The notes under the pieces: generated by a model
Database searches by the model: none
What the model was told of the DNA's origin: nothing
Seen by the model: only the letters and a program-made list of their open reading frames with translations
Position numbers and translations under genes: made by a program
Shown here: positions 1-10,600 of the stretch, piece after piece
Layout: each line of letters begins with the position of its first letter
Position numbering within the stretch: position 1 is the first letter of the stretch
Assembly (NCBI GenBank): GCA_021018815.1
Contig: JAITYX010000075.1
Span: forward strand, 620,001 to 684,000
DNA length: 64,000 nucleotides
Direction of reading: 5' to 3'
Source: Talinum fruticosum
Taxonomy: Eukaryota; Streptophyta; Magnoliopsida; Caryophyllales; Talinaceae

Positions 1-660
1 CCGTAAAAAATTATAAATTAATATAATAAAAATATAACAGACTACATATACACTTGATATTAATAATTGAAAATGCCTTAAAAATAGAAACTTATGATTC
101 AAATATGTCGTGGAATAAGACGTAATAAATACAAAGATAGGAATTATACTCCTTCAAATTCGTAATATGTGTACTTTAAGTTCGTAATTTGTGTTATGTT
201 TAAAGGGATGGAAACTTAAAATGCCAACTTCTATTAAGCATGTAGGACTTCAATTAAATTCATTTGTCTTAAAATTTTTGGACAATATATTGATCATTTT
301 TTTAAATACAATTTATCTTAGTCGCTTCCTAACATTTCTATCTCCGACTTATTATCAACAAACATATTTAAATCATATCTTTTACTATTGTAAGTTTTCG
401 ATATTATTAAAAGATAAGGATTTGCCATCAACCCTCTCTGCCATCTTTAAATATAAGTTCATATTACTCTTATTATGTTAATTAATTGGGAGAAAGAGTT
501 GTGTTTTCGTGGAAGCATTTGGTTGTTAATCGAGTAAAACAACATGTACTTATAAAATCTTAATTCTATCAATATTTTTGCGTCAATGACTCACTACTTA
601 AATCACAATCAATTTTCAATACAAGTACAAAACACATATTGATTTTATTACCCTATGTCG
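1..660. other. Unassigned AT-rich sequence
   Basis: I recognise no gene, LTR or RNA here. The stretch is AT-rich, and its longest open frame (96 codons at 191-481, plus strand) is rich in Leu, Ile and Phe as expected by chance in AT-rich DNA. The right edge is where homology to the copia LTR begins abruptly (about 661-672), so this may be the DNA that flanked the LTR remnant or an older decayed element. Confidence 0.5.
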
Positions 661-1783
661 CGAATTCAAACACCAAGTCAAATCCACTATTTTGAATCCA
701 CAAAATACAAAGGAGTGATTCAACCAGAATTGCTACCTTAAACAATTCCTTACAATGTTTTCCAAGACTTAGAAGTTCCCTTATCCGATCTAGTACATCC
801 CGACTAAGGTAGCCTTGATAATCGGAGACGATTGAGCTAAGTTAACCCTTACAGCTCAGTCAAGAGACCTTACTTAGAAAGTAAGAAAAGAGTGTAACTT
901 ATTAAAAGACATTCTTTACAACTCGGAAAATATTAAATAAAGACTTGCAGTTATAAATAGAAGATTGAGTGAGAACAACAATTAGTTCAACAATAAATAC
1001 AGTTCTAGCAATCTGTTCAAGCAAATCTTCTAGTCTTGTGAAGTGGCTTCTATTTATAGCCATCCAGGTAGAGTGACCATTGAGTCTTGGTTCCGGACAG
1101 AAGTCTTCACCGGCCGTTGTAACGGCTATTCCGAGTCATTCGTAAAAGATCCATTGGGATAGGAATGTTGTGTAATGGCTCTTGGCTCCAAGAGATGGTT
1201 CAATCACTTGGTGGTGATTGAAAACCGAGGTGGAAACAACCGTTAGGCATAGAGTTGGAGTTTTCCAGCTTTGGAAACAAACAACCCCGACACGGTGTTT
1301 GAGCCATATCCGAAGTAGCTAAAACTTGATCTGCTCGTGTTTAACGGCTTGAAGCCTGTTGATTTAGTATTTCAAAAATAAGTTAGCCTCATTTGAATAT
1401 CTTACAAAAGCAAACCACATTGCTTCTCAAAGTATAACAATACTTTGGTCCAAGATTAGGCACGAGATAATAAGTAAATCCAAGTAAGTAAATGCTTATT
1501 ATCTTTGGCATAAAGGAATGGAATTTTCCGAGTCTAATATTCAATATACTCAAATTCCATATTGAGTCAATCCTAAGTTGATCAAGTAAAGAGAGTAAAA
1601 ATATCATAGTATAACAACTCAATTTGGTCAAATAATTCTCAAGGAAATAAATTGACTTAGAATAAGAATTAATGTTGTAAATTCTTTTTGTATTGAAATA
1701 CACGATCAAGTACTCATAATAAGAGTGTTAGAGATATTATTTCAACATGTGATAGTTCCGAGTGATGTCCGAGTGAGTCGAAA
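661..1783 (-). repeat. Sirevirus-type LTR remnant
   Basis: This stretch aligns by eye to the internal part of the LTRs at 3312-4843 and 62849-64000. It shares the block 'caagtcaaatccactatttt', the CTTATCCGATCTAGTAC block, the 'gtaagtagaagattgag'-like block and a minus-strand TATA box (complement TATTTATA at 1051-1058). It lacks both LTR ends: about 170 bp containing the 3' terminus (left here), and the 5' terminus with its polypurine tract (right here). It is therefore a doubly truncated remnant, not a clean solo LTR. The right end abuts a Tat-like fragment. Confidence 0.85.
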
Positions 1784-2130
1784 CACCAGTGACGGTCACT
1801 AGGCAAGGCCTTAGTCGAAGCCTCGTGTTTTTACACCGGTTTGGCTAAAAGGAGTTGCAGCATAAATAAACTTATTTTATGTTGTTATTTTCTTAAGACG
1901 TGAAACAATATCCCGATGCTTCTAAATAATTTCTAAAATAAATGATTAATAAAATTGTCAATCTCAATAGGAGGCATACCCCCATTTATAATTTCGGAAA
2001 ACCATCTTACATAATCATCTTCAAAAAGAGAGACCCAATAATTGTGGGGAAGTTTCGGCCCAGATCTGGTGCCCTCCTCCTAACGGAGGGGACACGATGG
2101 CTAGCGGTTCCTACAAGTAAGTTTTAAAAC
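1784..2130 (+). repeat. Fragment of Tat-like Ty3/gypsy LTR
   Basis: The fragment parallels 31100-31460 in order and wording. Shared landmarks are 'gtgttttnacacc', then an AATAT-CC(G)GGA/CGATGCTTCTAAA-AATAATT block, then GGTTAATAAAA-like sequence, then AACCATCTTnnATAATC, AAAGAGACCCA and GTGGGGAA. Both sites therefore carry the downstream part of the same gypsy LTR type. There is no primer site or coding region next to it here. The junction with the copia LTR remnant on its left is abrupt. Homology is by eye, with many differences. Confidence 0.65.
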
Positions 2131-2949
2131 ACAAGGCAAAATATACATCTCCCAAATTGCATAAGCTAATGAAACGGGTCACAGCTTTTAGTTAATTAAA
2201 ACATTTTTACAAGCAATAAAAGTGACTCACAACTGTCATTACTCATCGTTCAAACTACAATTCTATAAGTAAGCGAAGGAAATATGGTGACTTAGAGTTA
2301 GAGTTGCTAGAACTTCAATGTTTACTCGGACATGTAAGACTGTTTTTGTTGCATCACATTTAAACCATTAGAAGATGCCATCTGCCGAAAATGAACAAGT
2401 TATTTCAAGTGGGAAGATATTTTGTTTTACAAAATAAAATGCTTGGAGAGATTGGAGCTTACAATGTCCTATGCCCTACTAGCTCCTCTTGCTTTGTTTG
2501 GTTGTCGTCCTCTCGCCTCGACACCCTCTAACTCTCTATGGAGATGTTGACCTTGGTTCCTATGGTGTTGGCTGAGATGTTGGTAGCATAGGTTGTTTTC
2601 TTGGTATACCTGTACTTTTTATGGTGATTATGCTACTAAGGGAGTGGGTTGTCTTTATTAGGATAGCTTCTCTTGTTATGCCCTGTCTGGTTGGATTTAG
2701 AGCATGTTATCTATTGTCTATGTGTAGGTATTAGACTTTCTAGTTCTGATTTTAGCTTTCCAAGTCTTGTCTTTCAATAGTTAGGTGCATGGGTGGATGT
2801 TCCTGTGTTGGTTTCATCAAAGTTCGACTCTTGGAGGTTTCGATTGGCTGGATCCAGCAAAGTTTCAAGTTCCATTTGATGTTCATCTATGCAATGCATT
2901 ATATACACATTCACTTCATCATGACCCCTTATGTTATTCATCGTGTCAA
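2131..2949. other. No firm gene; possible decayed MULE 3' part
   Basis: Short overlapping open frames (for example 2785-3013 in two plus frames) show no recognisable domain. Read on the minus strand, the part next to the PB1-like fragment continues with short matches to the spacer that follows PB1-like domains in Mutator-like transposase genes (a VYIMH-like stretch around 2880-2910). Beyond that the reading is low-complexity and broken. It may be the deleted remainder of that gene. Confidence 0.35.
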
Positions 2950-3208
2950 TCACTTTATTATCACAAATACCCTCCTAGGACCACAGCTCTTGCTAGTATC
3001 AAGAACTAAGTAAAATAATTCAATAACACCTTTATAGCCAATGTTTTTAGAAGTTTTTTTCAACTCAAAAATGAAACATGTCGGCATCAACAAGAGCAAT
3101 GGACTTATAATAACCACCTTTATATTTAACGGTTCTCTTTTGCATACGTTTATCATCGTGAAGGTTTGCTCCCATCGTTAAGTGGAGTACAATGTCATCT
3201 TCTCCCAT
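2950..3208 (-). pseudogene. PB1-like domain fragment, MULE-type transposase N-terminus
   Basis: The minus-strand reading starts at an ATG at 3208 (MGEDDIVLHL...). It carries the signature of plant PB1-like domains found at the N-terminus of many Mutator-like (MuDR) transposase genes: a basic beta strand with 'KYKGG', an acidic 'VDADMFHF' turn, then 'FELKK...NIGYKG' and 'ELFYLV'. A frameshift near 3070 splits the two halves into different frames, and a stop follows at the end of the second half. No MULE transposase core, zinc knuckle or long terminal inverted repeats were seen nearby, so this is a dead fragment. The assignment rests on pattern memory of the family; a decayed host PB1-like gene is an alternative. 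Confidence 0.5.
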
Positions 3209-3311
3209 TATGAAGTATTCAAAGACACAATTACACAGAAAACGCAAATTCAAAAGTAGGAAAATGAACGAACAAGATATCAAACAAAATAATTGAAACT
3301 AATATACGTTA

Positions 3312-4843
3312 TGGAGGTTTGCTCTTGGAGAGAGTTAGTTATCCTAGAGGGGGTGAATAGGGTGATGAGGAAATTTGAACAATAAATGGAAGATTAAAGT
3401 TTAAAACAAACTTTAAGATTGTCCGAGTCTAGATTGGACTCGTAAAAGTGCTAACTCGTAAATTACGTGAAAACCCTCCTGGGGCGGAAAACCACGGCCA
3501 GTGCCAATCCAAGCACGAAGTCAAATCCACTATTTTGAATCCACAAAATACAGTAGAAAGACTCAACCAGAATTGCTTCTTTAGATAATTCCTTACAAGA
3601 TTTTCCTAAACTTAGAAGTTCCCTTATCTCGATCTAGTACTTCCTAGTTGAGGTAACCTTTACAACTAGGGGCAACCGAGTTGAGTTAACCCTTGCAGCT
3701 CAGTCAAGGGACCTTACTCGAAAGTAAGAAAGAAGTTTTGTAACTGTGTACAAGACCTTACAACTCGGAAAGATGTTAAGTATAGAGTTGGAGTTGTAAG
3801 TAGAAGATTGAGTATGAATACAAAGACTTTTGCTTAAGTATGTGTATTTGACAATTGTTTCAGCCCCTCTTCTAGTCTTGAGACTTGGCTTCTATTTCTA
3901 GGTGACCAAGCGGATTAGCCGTTGTGACTATCTTCCGAATAGAAGTCTTCCGTGACCGTTGTAGTAGCTTTTCCGAGTCGCTCGTAAAAGATCCGTTGAG
4001 ATGTGAACGTTGTGCAACGGCTCTTAACTTCTTAGGATGTCCTAATTCACTGCTGGTGTTTGAAAAGTATAGTGGAACCACCGTTGAGCTTAGTGTTGAA
4101 GATTTCCAGCTTTGGAAACAAACAACCCTAACACAATGTCTAGGCCTTGATCGAAGTAGAAAAAGCCTTGTCTCGCTGGTGATTTGACATCTTGAAGCTA
4201 GGCTACTTTTGTATTTCAAAAGTAGGATAACCTCGTTTAGATAACCTACAAAAGTAAACAAATTTTGGTTCTCAAAGTATAAAATACTTTGGTCCAAGAT
4301 TAAACACGGATAATAATTTAATTAAGATAATTAAGAGCATAATTATCCGAGTCGTAAAAGAATGGAATTTTCCGAGTCTAGTATTCATTATACTCAAATT
4401 CCATCTAAGTCGGTCCGGAGAAAGATCAAGTTAGATAAACATCATTAGAGTAAGAATACTTGATCTAGAAAAATATAGTTCAAACAGAACATGCTGACTT
4501 AGAAGAATGAATTAATGCGTAAATTCACTTGAACTTGGAATACAAAGTCGGACCTGAGTTAAAACGTGTTAAAGCAAGTGTTTCAACATGCGATAAATCT
4601 GAGTGTTTTTGTGTGACTCGTAACTTCGGATGTGAAAAGAGGAACAATAGTATGCTTTCTAAGTCGGTTAAAATAGTTGAAAACTTATACGGTAGTTTCG
4701 TAACACTCAAAAAATTTCGTATCACTCGTAAAAGTTTCTATATCACTTAGAATGACTTCTAGTCAAAACATACAAGAGATGAAGGTTGTACCTGATTCCT
4801 TGATGGTACTCATAAGGTTATACATGCAGAGTCCGAGTCTTCA
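3312..4843 (-). repeat. E1 3' LTR
   Basis: The LTR runs from TGGAGGTTTGCTC (complement of the ...CA end) to ...GAGTCCGAGTCTTCA (complement of the TGAAGACTCGG start), 1532 bp. The left end lies in unrelated DNA and the right end abuts the complement of the polypurine tract. The TATA position (complement at 3893-3900) reads TATTTCTA, one base off the TATTTATA of other copies. It contains the CTATTTTGAATCCACAAAATAC block, the CCTCCTGGGGCGGAAAACCACGG block cut by indels, and CCGTTG/CAACGG motifs around 3915-4020. Confidence 0.9.
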
Positions 4844-4856
4844 ATCTCCCCATTTT
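4844..4856 (-). promoter_or_regulatory. E1 polypurine tract
   Basis: The plus strand reads ATCTCCCCATTTT directly after the LTR, so the element strand is purine-rich AAAATGGGGAGAT ending at the LTR start. This is where plus-strand DNA synthesis would be primed. One G-to-T change (plus strand C to A) interrupts the A/G run compared with AAAAAGGGGGAGAT in E3. Confidence 0.8.
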
Positions 4857-5332
4857 TGATCAAAGGCATTCTTTACTCGGATAGAAACTTTGTTAGAGTA
4901 TAAATATAAAAGCGTATAAAATATTTAGAGTGAATCGGACTTAAATTTTGTCGGATCCAATAAGTTTATATTGCTTGAGAGATAAGAACTGAAATATCGC
5001 ATAGAAATGAAGTGAATCGAAACTAGAATACTACTTATATCAAAGCACAAGAAAAATGTAACCGAGTTGATAGATCAAAGCAAGATAATACGTAGCCGAG
5101 TACTCAAAAGAATAACTCAAAGAACACTTCATTAATATTCACATAGACAGATATATACACAAAAGAGGTGAGAGAAAATCTCCCCTAAACAAGACAACAC
5201 AAATTTTCTAACTATTCTTCCCCTTGCCTTCAAGCAAAAACAAGAAAATAGGGAAGAAAGTATCAAGAAGATACAAATTTGGATGTCTCGCAAAACAAAA
5301 ATAAAAGAAAATACGTAAAAACAAAAACATTT

Positions 5333-6973
5333 CTAAGAAGGTGGGGAAGGAGCCGTCTCGACCCAAGGTGGAAGAACGAACAGTTTGCCCTCTCTCGTAA
5401 GAGTGTCTAAATGTTGAAGAACGCGGCAGGGCAGCACTAAGATGTCCGGGATGGGCTCAGCTCGGAATGGTCGACCCAAAACCAGGTCATCCAGAGGTTC
5501 ATCCTACTGGAATTCGACCGAGGGCGGTGCTTGCTTAGGCCGGACCGCTACTAACCGACCTTTGTCGACAAGGTCTTCTTACCCACTCGGACTACTATCT
5601 AAGCCGATTAGTTTTAGGTTGAGGACCGGAGCACCTTGGCCCTCTGCCGCTTCTGTTCCTTCGCTTCTTCCTTCTCTTCTTCTTCCTTCTCCCCTTCCTC
5701 CTTCTCCTCGGATGGAGTTGCCTCAGCGCGAGCACCTCTTTTGCTTCGTCCTCTTCTTCTTCTTCTCCTACGGATAGGGATTTGGCCAGGCTCGAGGACT
5801 CCTCGGATGTGTCCGAGTCAACCGGGTCCTGAGCAGCCTTGGAGCGTCGTTCTTGGAGGAGCTCTATCATCTCCTTCTGCTCCATGACAAGTTCTTTCAT
5901 CTCAAGAAGCACGTCTTGCTGCTCTCTCGATCCGGGATTGAGCAGTCTTTTGATTGATGGTCATAGACTGGAGGACAATCTTGAATGACCGGAGGGTGTC
6001 TTTGAGTTCAGTGGGCACCGAGGAGATCTTGTCCATTATGGTAGTGGACAAGGCGGAAGAGAGGATTTGAGACACACCCGAGGTGGAGGCACCACCAGGT
6101 GGAGGAGGTAGAGAGAGACGAGGTTGAGTCCGAGTCCGAGGCGGAGAAGGTGGCCTAAGTTCCGAGCTATGGACCCGGACACCCGGTTGGGTCTCTTAGT
6201 ATCCATACCCAAGAAGTTCTTTCTTGCCAACAACAATGGGAGCCTCGAAACTGCGTTAGGATCCGAGGGGACAGGAATTTTGAATTGCTTGAAGATAAAA
6301 GTGAAAAGAGCTTCGAAAGGAAGTGGGGTGGATTTCTTTGATCGATTCTCGCCTAGCACAGAGGCCAACCGCTCGATTATAGCTGGAAAGCGGTCTACTT
6401 CTTAGCCCTTAAGAATATCACAAAGAGCTTTAAGATGCTTGGAGTTAGGGTTCTCCTTGCTGGAATGTTGAGAGAAGAAGGTTTTCATCGGCAGGAAACA
6501 CGTAAGATGGGCTTCTAACTTTAGTTGAATCACCGAGAAATTTTTGCGTGACTCAGAAACTCGTTGGCATACTTTTCAAAGAATTCATCAGCAACCTCTT
6601 TCAAAGGTATGGGGTTGCTGTTGAGGAAAAAAGAAGAGACTTTGAAAAGACGATGAAGAAGAGAGACGTTGACTCGGACAACAACGTTTTGAACTCCGGA
6701 GGTGAGTATACCTTCGAGCTAGAGAGGTTAGAATAAAGCCGAGAAACGAGTTCTGGGTAGATGAACTCGCTGAAACAGAGAAAATTGTAAACTCCTGGTG
6801 ATTTGATGTGATTCAATCATGAAAACTTTGGGGATGTGAAGAACTTGTCATCCAACGTTAGGTGTTGGGTGACAATGATTTTGGAAGGATTGGAAGGGCC
6901 CTCTTGGCTTTTTCTTCAGTGGTTTCTTGGTTGCGTAACTAAGAAAGTCCAGGTGGGAACCTCTTTTCGACAT
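5333..6973 (-). pseudogene. E1 env-like third gene (PF20167-like, coiled coil)
   Basis: The gene lies between the pol stop (7643) and the 3' LTR, the place where Sireviruses carry an env-like gene. The start chosen is the ATG at 6973, which opens with MSKRGSH; E3 and E8 open with MPKRG. Readable blocks in order are 'FLCFSEFIYPELVS' (about 6740-6790), 'LPFEALFTFIFKQFKIPVPS' (about 6250-6310), a coiled coil 'LEMKELVMEQKEMIELLQER' (about 5845-5910), an acidic Ser-rich stretch, a Lys/Arg-rich stretch and a C-terminus ending near 5333. The N-terminal half resembles the 'putative plant transposon protein' domain as I remember it. Several frameshifts and stops make it a pseudogene. Its role is unknown, and 'env-like' describes position rather than proven function. 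Confidence 0.7.
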
Positions 6974-7234
6974 GTTTTGATGAGAAAAGAGAGAAGATGA
7001 ACTTTGAGAGAGAGATAGAAAGCTCGAAGAGATAGAGTGAGTAGAAAGAAGAGAATAAAATAAAATGAAAGAGTAGAAAGAGAGTTTAGAGCAATCGGTG
7101 CTTACTTAAGATTTCTTTCACTTAGCTTGAGAGTCGGTTCGTGCCTTGAAAACAGTGAACTTGCTCGAGATGTAGTAAACGAGAGAGAGAGAGTATGTAG
7201 AGAGTAAAGTAGCATAATGAAGGTAAAAGGATGC

Positions 7235-7360
7235 TATTTATAGAGAAAGAATCGTCCTTTAGTGTTCGTTTCGAACCAGCTCCCGAACGGTCGCCTCAAA
7301 CCGGTATGACTGTTCCGCTCTCCAATAGTTAGAATTCCAGTGCTTGTCTCCCAACGGCTA
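7235..7360 (-). promoter_or_regulatory. Putative internal promoter of E1 env-like gene
   Basis: Reading on the minus strand, an exact match to the MSA consensus for MYB3R factors (YCYAACGGYYA, here CCCAACGGCTA on the plus strand at 7350-7360) lies about 110 bp upstream of a TATA box (complement TATTTATA, 7235-7242). The TATA box is about 262 bp upstream of the ATG at 6973. The leader between them is rich in CT/GA repeats, as in many plant 5' leaders. The same layout occurs in E3 and E8. Function is inferred from position and conservation only. Confidence 0.55.
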
Positions 7361-7642
7361 GTTCTCCGATCGATACGCGCGAGAGATAGAGAGAAAAAGA
7401 GGGATTTTAAAAGGAATTTCTGAAATTCTCCACTAATATAGAGATGGTTTCGAAGTTTAATGTCCATTTTTCTCAAAGTCCGAGTCTCGACTTAGTTAAG
7501 TTTCGAGTGACTCGAAACAACAAGCGAGCAATAACTCATAGCTCAATATCACCGGCTTAACCGAACTAATTGTTATTAAGACAACGTAATGAAACATTTA
7601 ACACATTATCATGCAAAGCAATGCTACTCGAAAAGCACATAA

Positions 7643-10600
7643 TCATGCATTAATCATGCCAATTTCATCCCTTTTAAAGCAAAACTGATCCTCACTAAGT
7701 GGCTTAGTTAAGATATCAGCTAATTGAAGTTTGGTAGGAATGAATTCAAGTTCAATATCACCTTTCTCGAATGGTCTCTTAGAAAATGATACCCGACCTC
7801 AATATGCTTTGTCTGTGAGTGCTCGAACTAGATTCTTAGTGATACCGATTGCACTTTGATTGTCACACTTGATTGGAATTGATTTGAATGTAAGTCCAAG
7901 GTCGCTCAACTATTGCTTGATCCATAAAATCCGAGCACAAGCATGCTCCAGACTGCAATATATTCAGCTTCAGCAATTGATAGGGCTACTGAGTTTTACT
8001 TCTTTGAGTGCCAAGCATATAAGGGATTGACCTGAAACCGGCAAGCTCTCGAAGTGATTTTTCTATCAACTTTGTACCCAAGCATAGTCAGCATCTCGAG
8101 TATCCAGTGAGGGTCGATCCTAAGTCTCTTGAGTACCATAGACCTAGATTCCGAGTCCTCGCAAGATATCCGAAAATTCTCTTCACCGCAAGAAGATGTG
8201 ATTCTTTTGGATTAGCTTGAAATCTTGCACACGGACATACACTAAACATTATGTCTAGTCTACTGGAAGTAAGATATAGTAGATATCCAATCATACCTCG
8301 ATAAAGTTTCGATCTATTCCTTTACCTTTTTCGTCCGAGTCTAGTTTTATGTCGTCTGCTCATTGGTGTTCGCTGCATGTTTTGCATCTTGAAGTTTGTA
8401 CTTCTTTAGCAGCTCCTTGGTATACTTTGATTGATGGACATAGATGCCATCTCTGTCTTGCTTGATTTGTAGATCAAGGAAGAATTGAGTTCTCCCATCA
8501 TGCTCATTTGAAATTCCTGTCTCATTAACTCAAAAAATCTCGACATAGAATTTCATTAGTGGCTCTAAAAATTATATCATCAACATAGATCCGAGCAATA
8601 ACAAAGTTTTTCCCCTTGGTTTTTATAAAAACAGTCTTGTCAATTTGACCTCTTCTAAAATCATTTTCAACTAAGAAATTGCCTAGTCTTTCATACCAAG
8701 CTCCGGGAGCTCGTTTAAGACCATAAAGAGCTTTTGCAACTTGAAAACATGATTTGGAAATTCTGAGTTTTCAATTCCAGGGGTTGCTCAACATAGACTT
8801 CCTCTTTAATGAAACCATTAAGGAAACCACATTTAACATCCATTTGATATAGCTCGATATTCATGCTTGATGCAAATGCCAATAAGATTCTAATAGCTTC
8901 AATCTTAGTAACAGTGCAAAGGTTTTCCCACAATCAATCCCTTCTTCTTGATTGTAACCTTGAGTCACAAGTCTAGCCTTAATTCGACTCCCAACCCACC
9001 TTCATCTAGTTTGTTCTTGAAAACCCATTTAGTTCCTATGACTCGGGTGGTCGGAAGGTTGTTTGGTCGAGTCTAGACTTGGTTTCTTTCGAATTGATTA
9101 AGTTCCTCTTGCATGGCCTCTACCCATTCTAGTTCATTTAGGGCCTCTAGTGCATTTCCGGGTTCGATTAATGAAATAAATGCAGTGAATGCACATAGAT
9201 TTTATAGAGAGGAACAAGTTCTTACCCTAATGTTGATATCGGACAAAATGTTTTCGAGTGGGTGACTCGAAGCATATTTGAATGCTCTACATGTCCTCCG
9301 GTTCACCGAATTTGTAGCATGAATTTGTTGGTCTTCGAAATCTGTTCCGATTGAGCTTGTTCATTTGATTGACCTTCAGCATTCTAAGCTGGCTCTTGAG
9401 CCATTACATTCCGAGTCATGTTATTCCGAGTCACTTCATTCCGAGTGACTTTGATTTGACTCTTTACGAGCTCATCTTCGCTAAGATCATCATCTTTGCT
9501 TGAGCTTCGATTTGAGAATGTTAACTCACTTGGTTTTCCCTATTCAATCTCATCAAAGATAACATGGATGCTTTCTTCTACTTTGTTAGTTCTTTTATTG
9601 AAAAATCGATATGCTTTGCTATGAGATGAATAACCAAGAAAAATACCTTCATCTTACCGAGCATCAAACTTGGTCGAGTGGTCCTTACCATTGTTATGAA
9701 CATAACACTTACATCCAAAAGGCTTGAAGTATGAAATGTTGGGCTTCTTCCCTTTGTAGAGCTCGTATGGAGTCTTCTTCGGGATGGGTCCGATGAGGCA
9801 TCTATTCAATGTGTAGTTTCGTTGTGTTGATCGCCTCAGCCTGTAAATAGTAAGGTAGATCATGTTCAATTATCATTGCCCTTCCTATTTCTTCAAGAGT
9901 TCGGTTTTTCTCTCCACTACTTCGTTTTGTTGAGGAGTTCTTAGTGTTGACAATTTGTTGAAGATACCATTCTTATCATAGAACTCTGCAAATTCCGAGT
10001 AGTCGAACTCCCTTCCATGGTCGGTTTGAATTCTTTTGATATGAGTCCGAGACTCAACTTGAAATTTCCTACAAAGCTTGTTGAACTCTTTAAATGCTTC
10101 ATTTCTATGCTTAAGAAAGCACACCCGGGTAAATCGTGAGTAGTCATAAACAATCAAAAGCACATATGATATATCTCCGAGACTCTTGATAGGGATTTCA
10201 CCACATAAGTACATATGCAACATTTCAAGCACCTTGGATATGGAAACAATTTTAAGAGATTTGAAAGAAGATCTAACTTGTTTCCTTTTGTGCATGTTTC
10301 ACATATTTTATCTTTCTTAAATACATAGTTAGGCAATCCTCCGACTAAACCATGAGATGCAAGTTTCTTAACGGTATGCATGCTAACATGAACTAGTCTA
10401 CGATGCCACGTCCAAGAATCATCATGTAAAGATGCTTTTAAACAAGATAAATTCTGATCTCTTACCCGAGAGTTTGATCTCTTTGGTAGCATCATCGGAA
10501 ATATAACAGTTGGTCCGAGTGAATCTTACCTCTTGACCTTGGTTACACAATTGAGAGATGCTAAGTAGGTTGTATTTCAATCCCTTGACAAGGTAGATCG

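Noticed and set aside
661..1783. Solo LTR
   Set aside because: Both ends are missing and there is no target duplication, so it is a truncated remnant, not the product of LTR-LTR recombination.
5442..5777. Plus-strand open frames opposite the env-like gene (also 14108-14380, 14454-14684)
   Set aside because: They are antisense shadows of the GC-richer, low-complexity end of the env-like gene and carry no recognisable domain.
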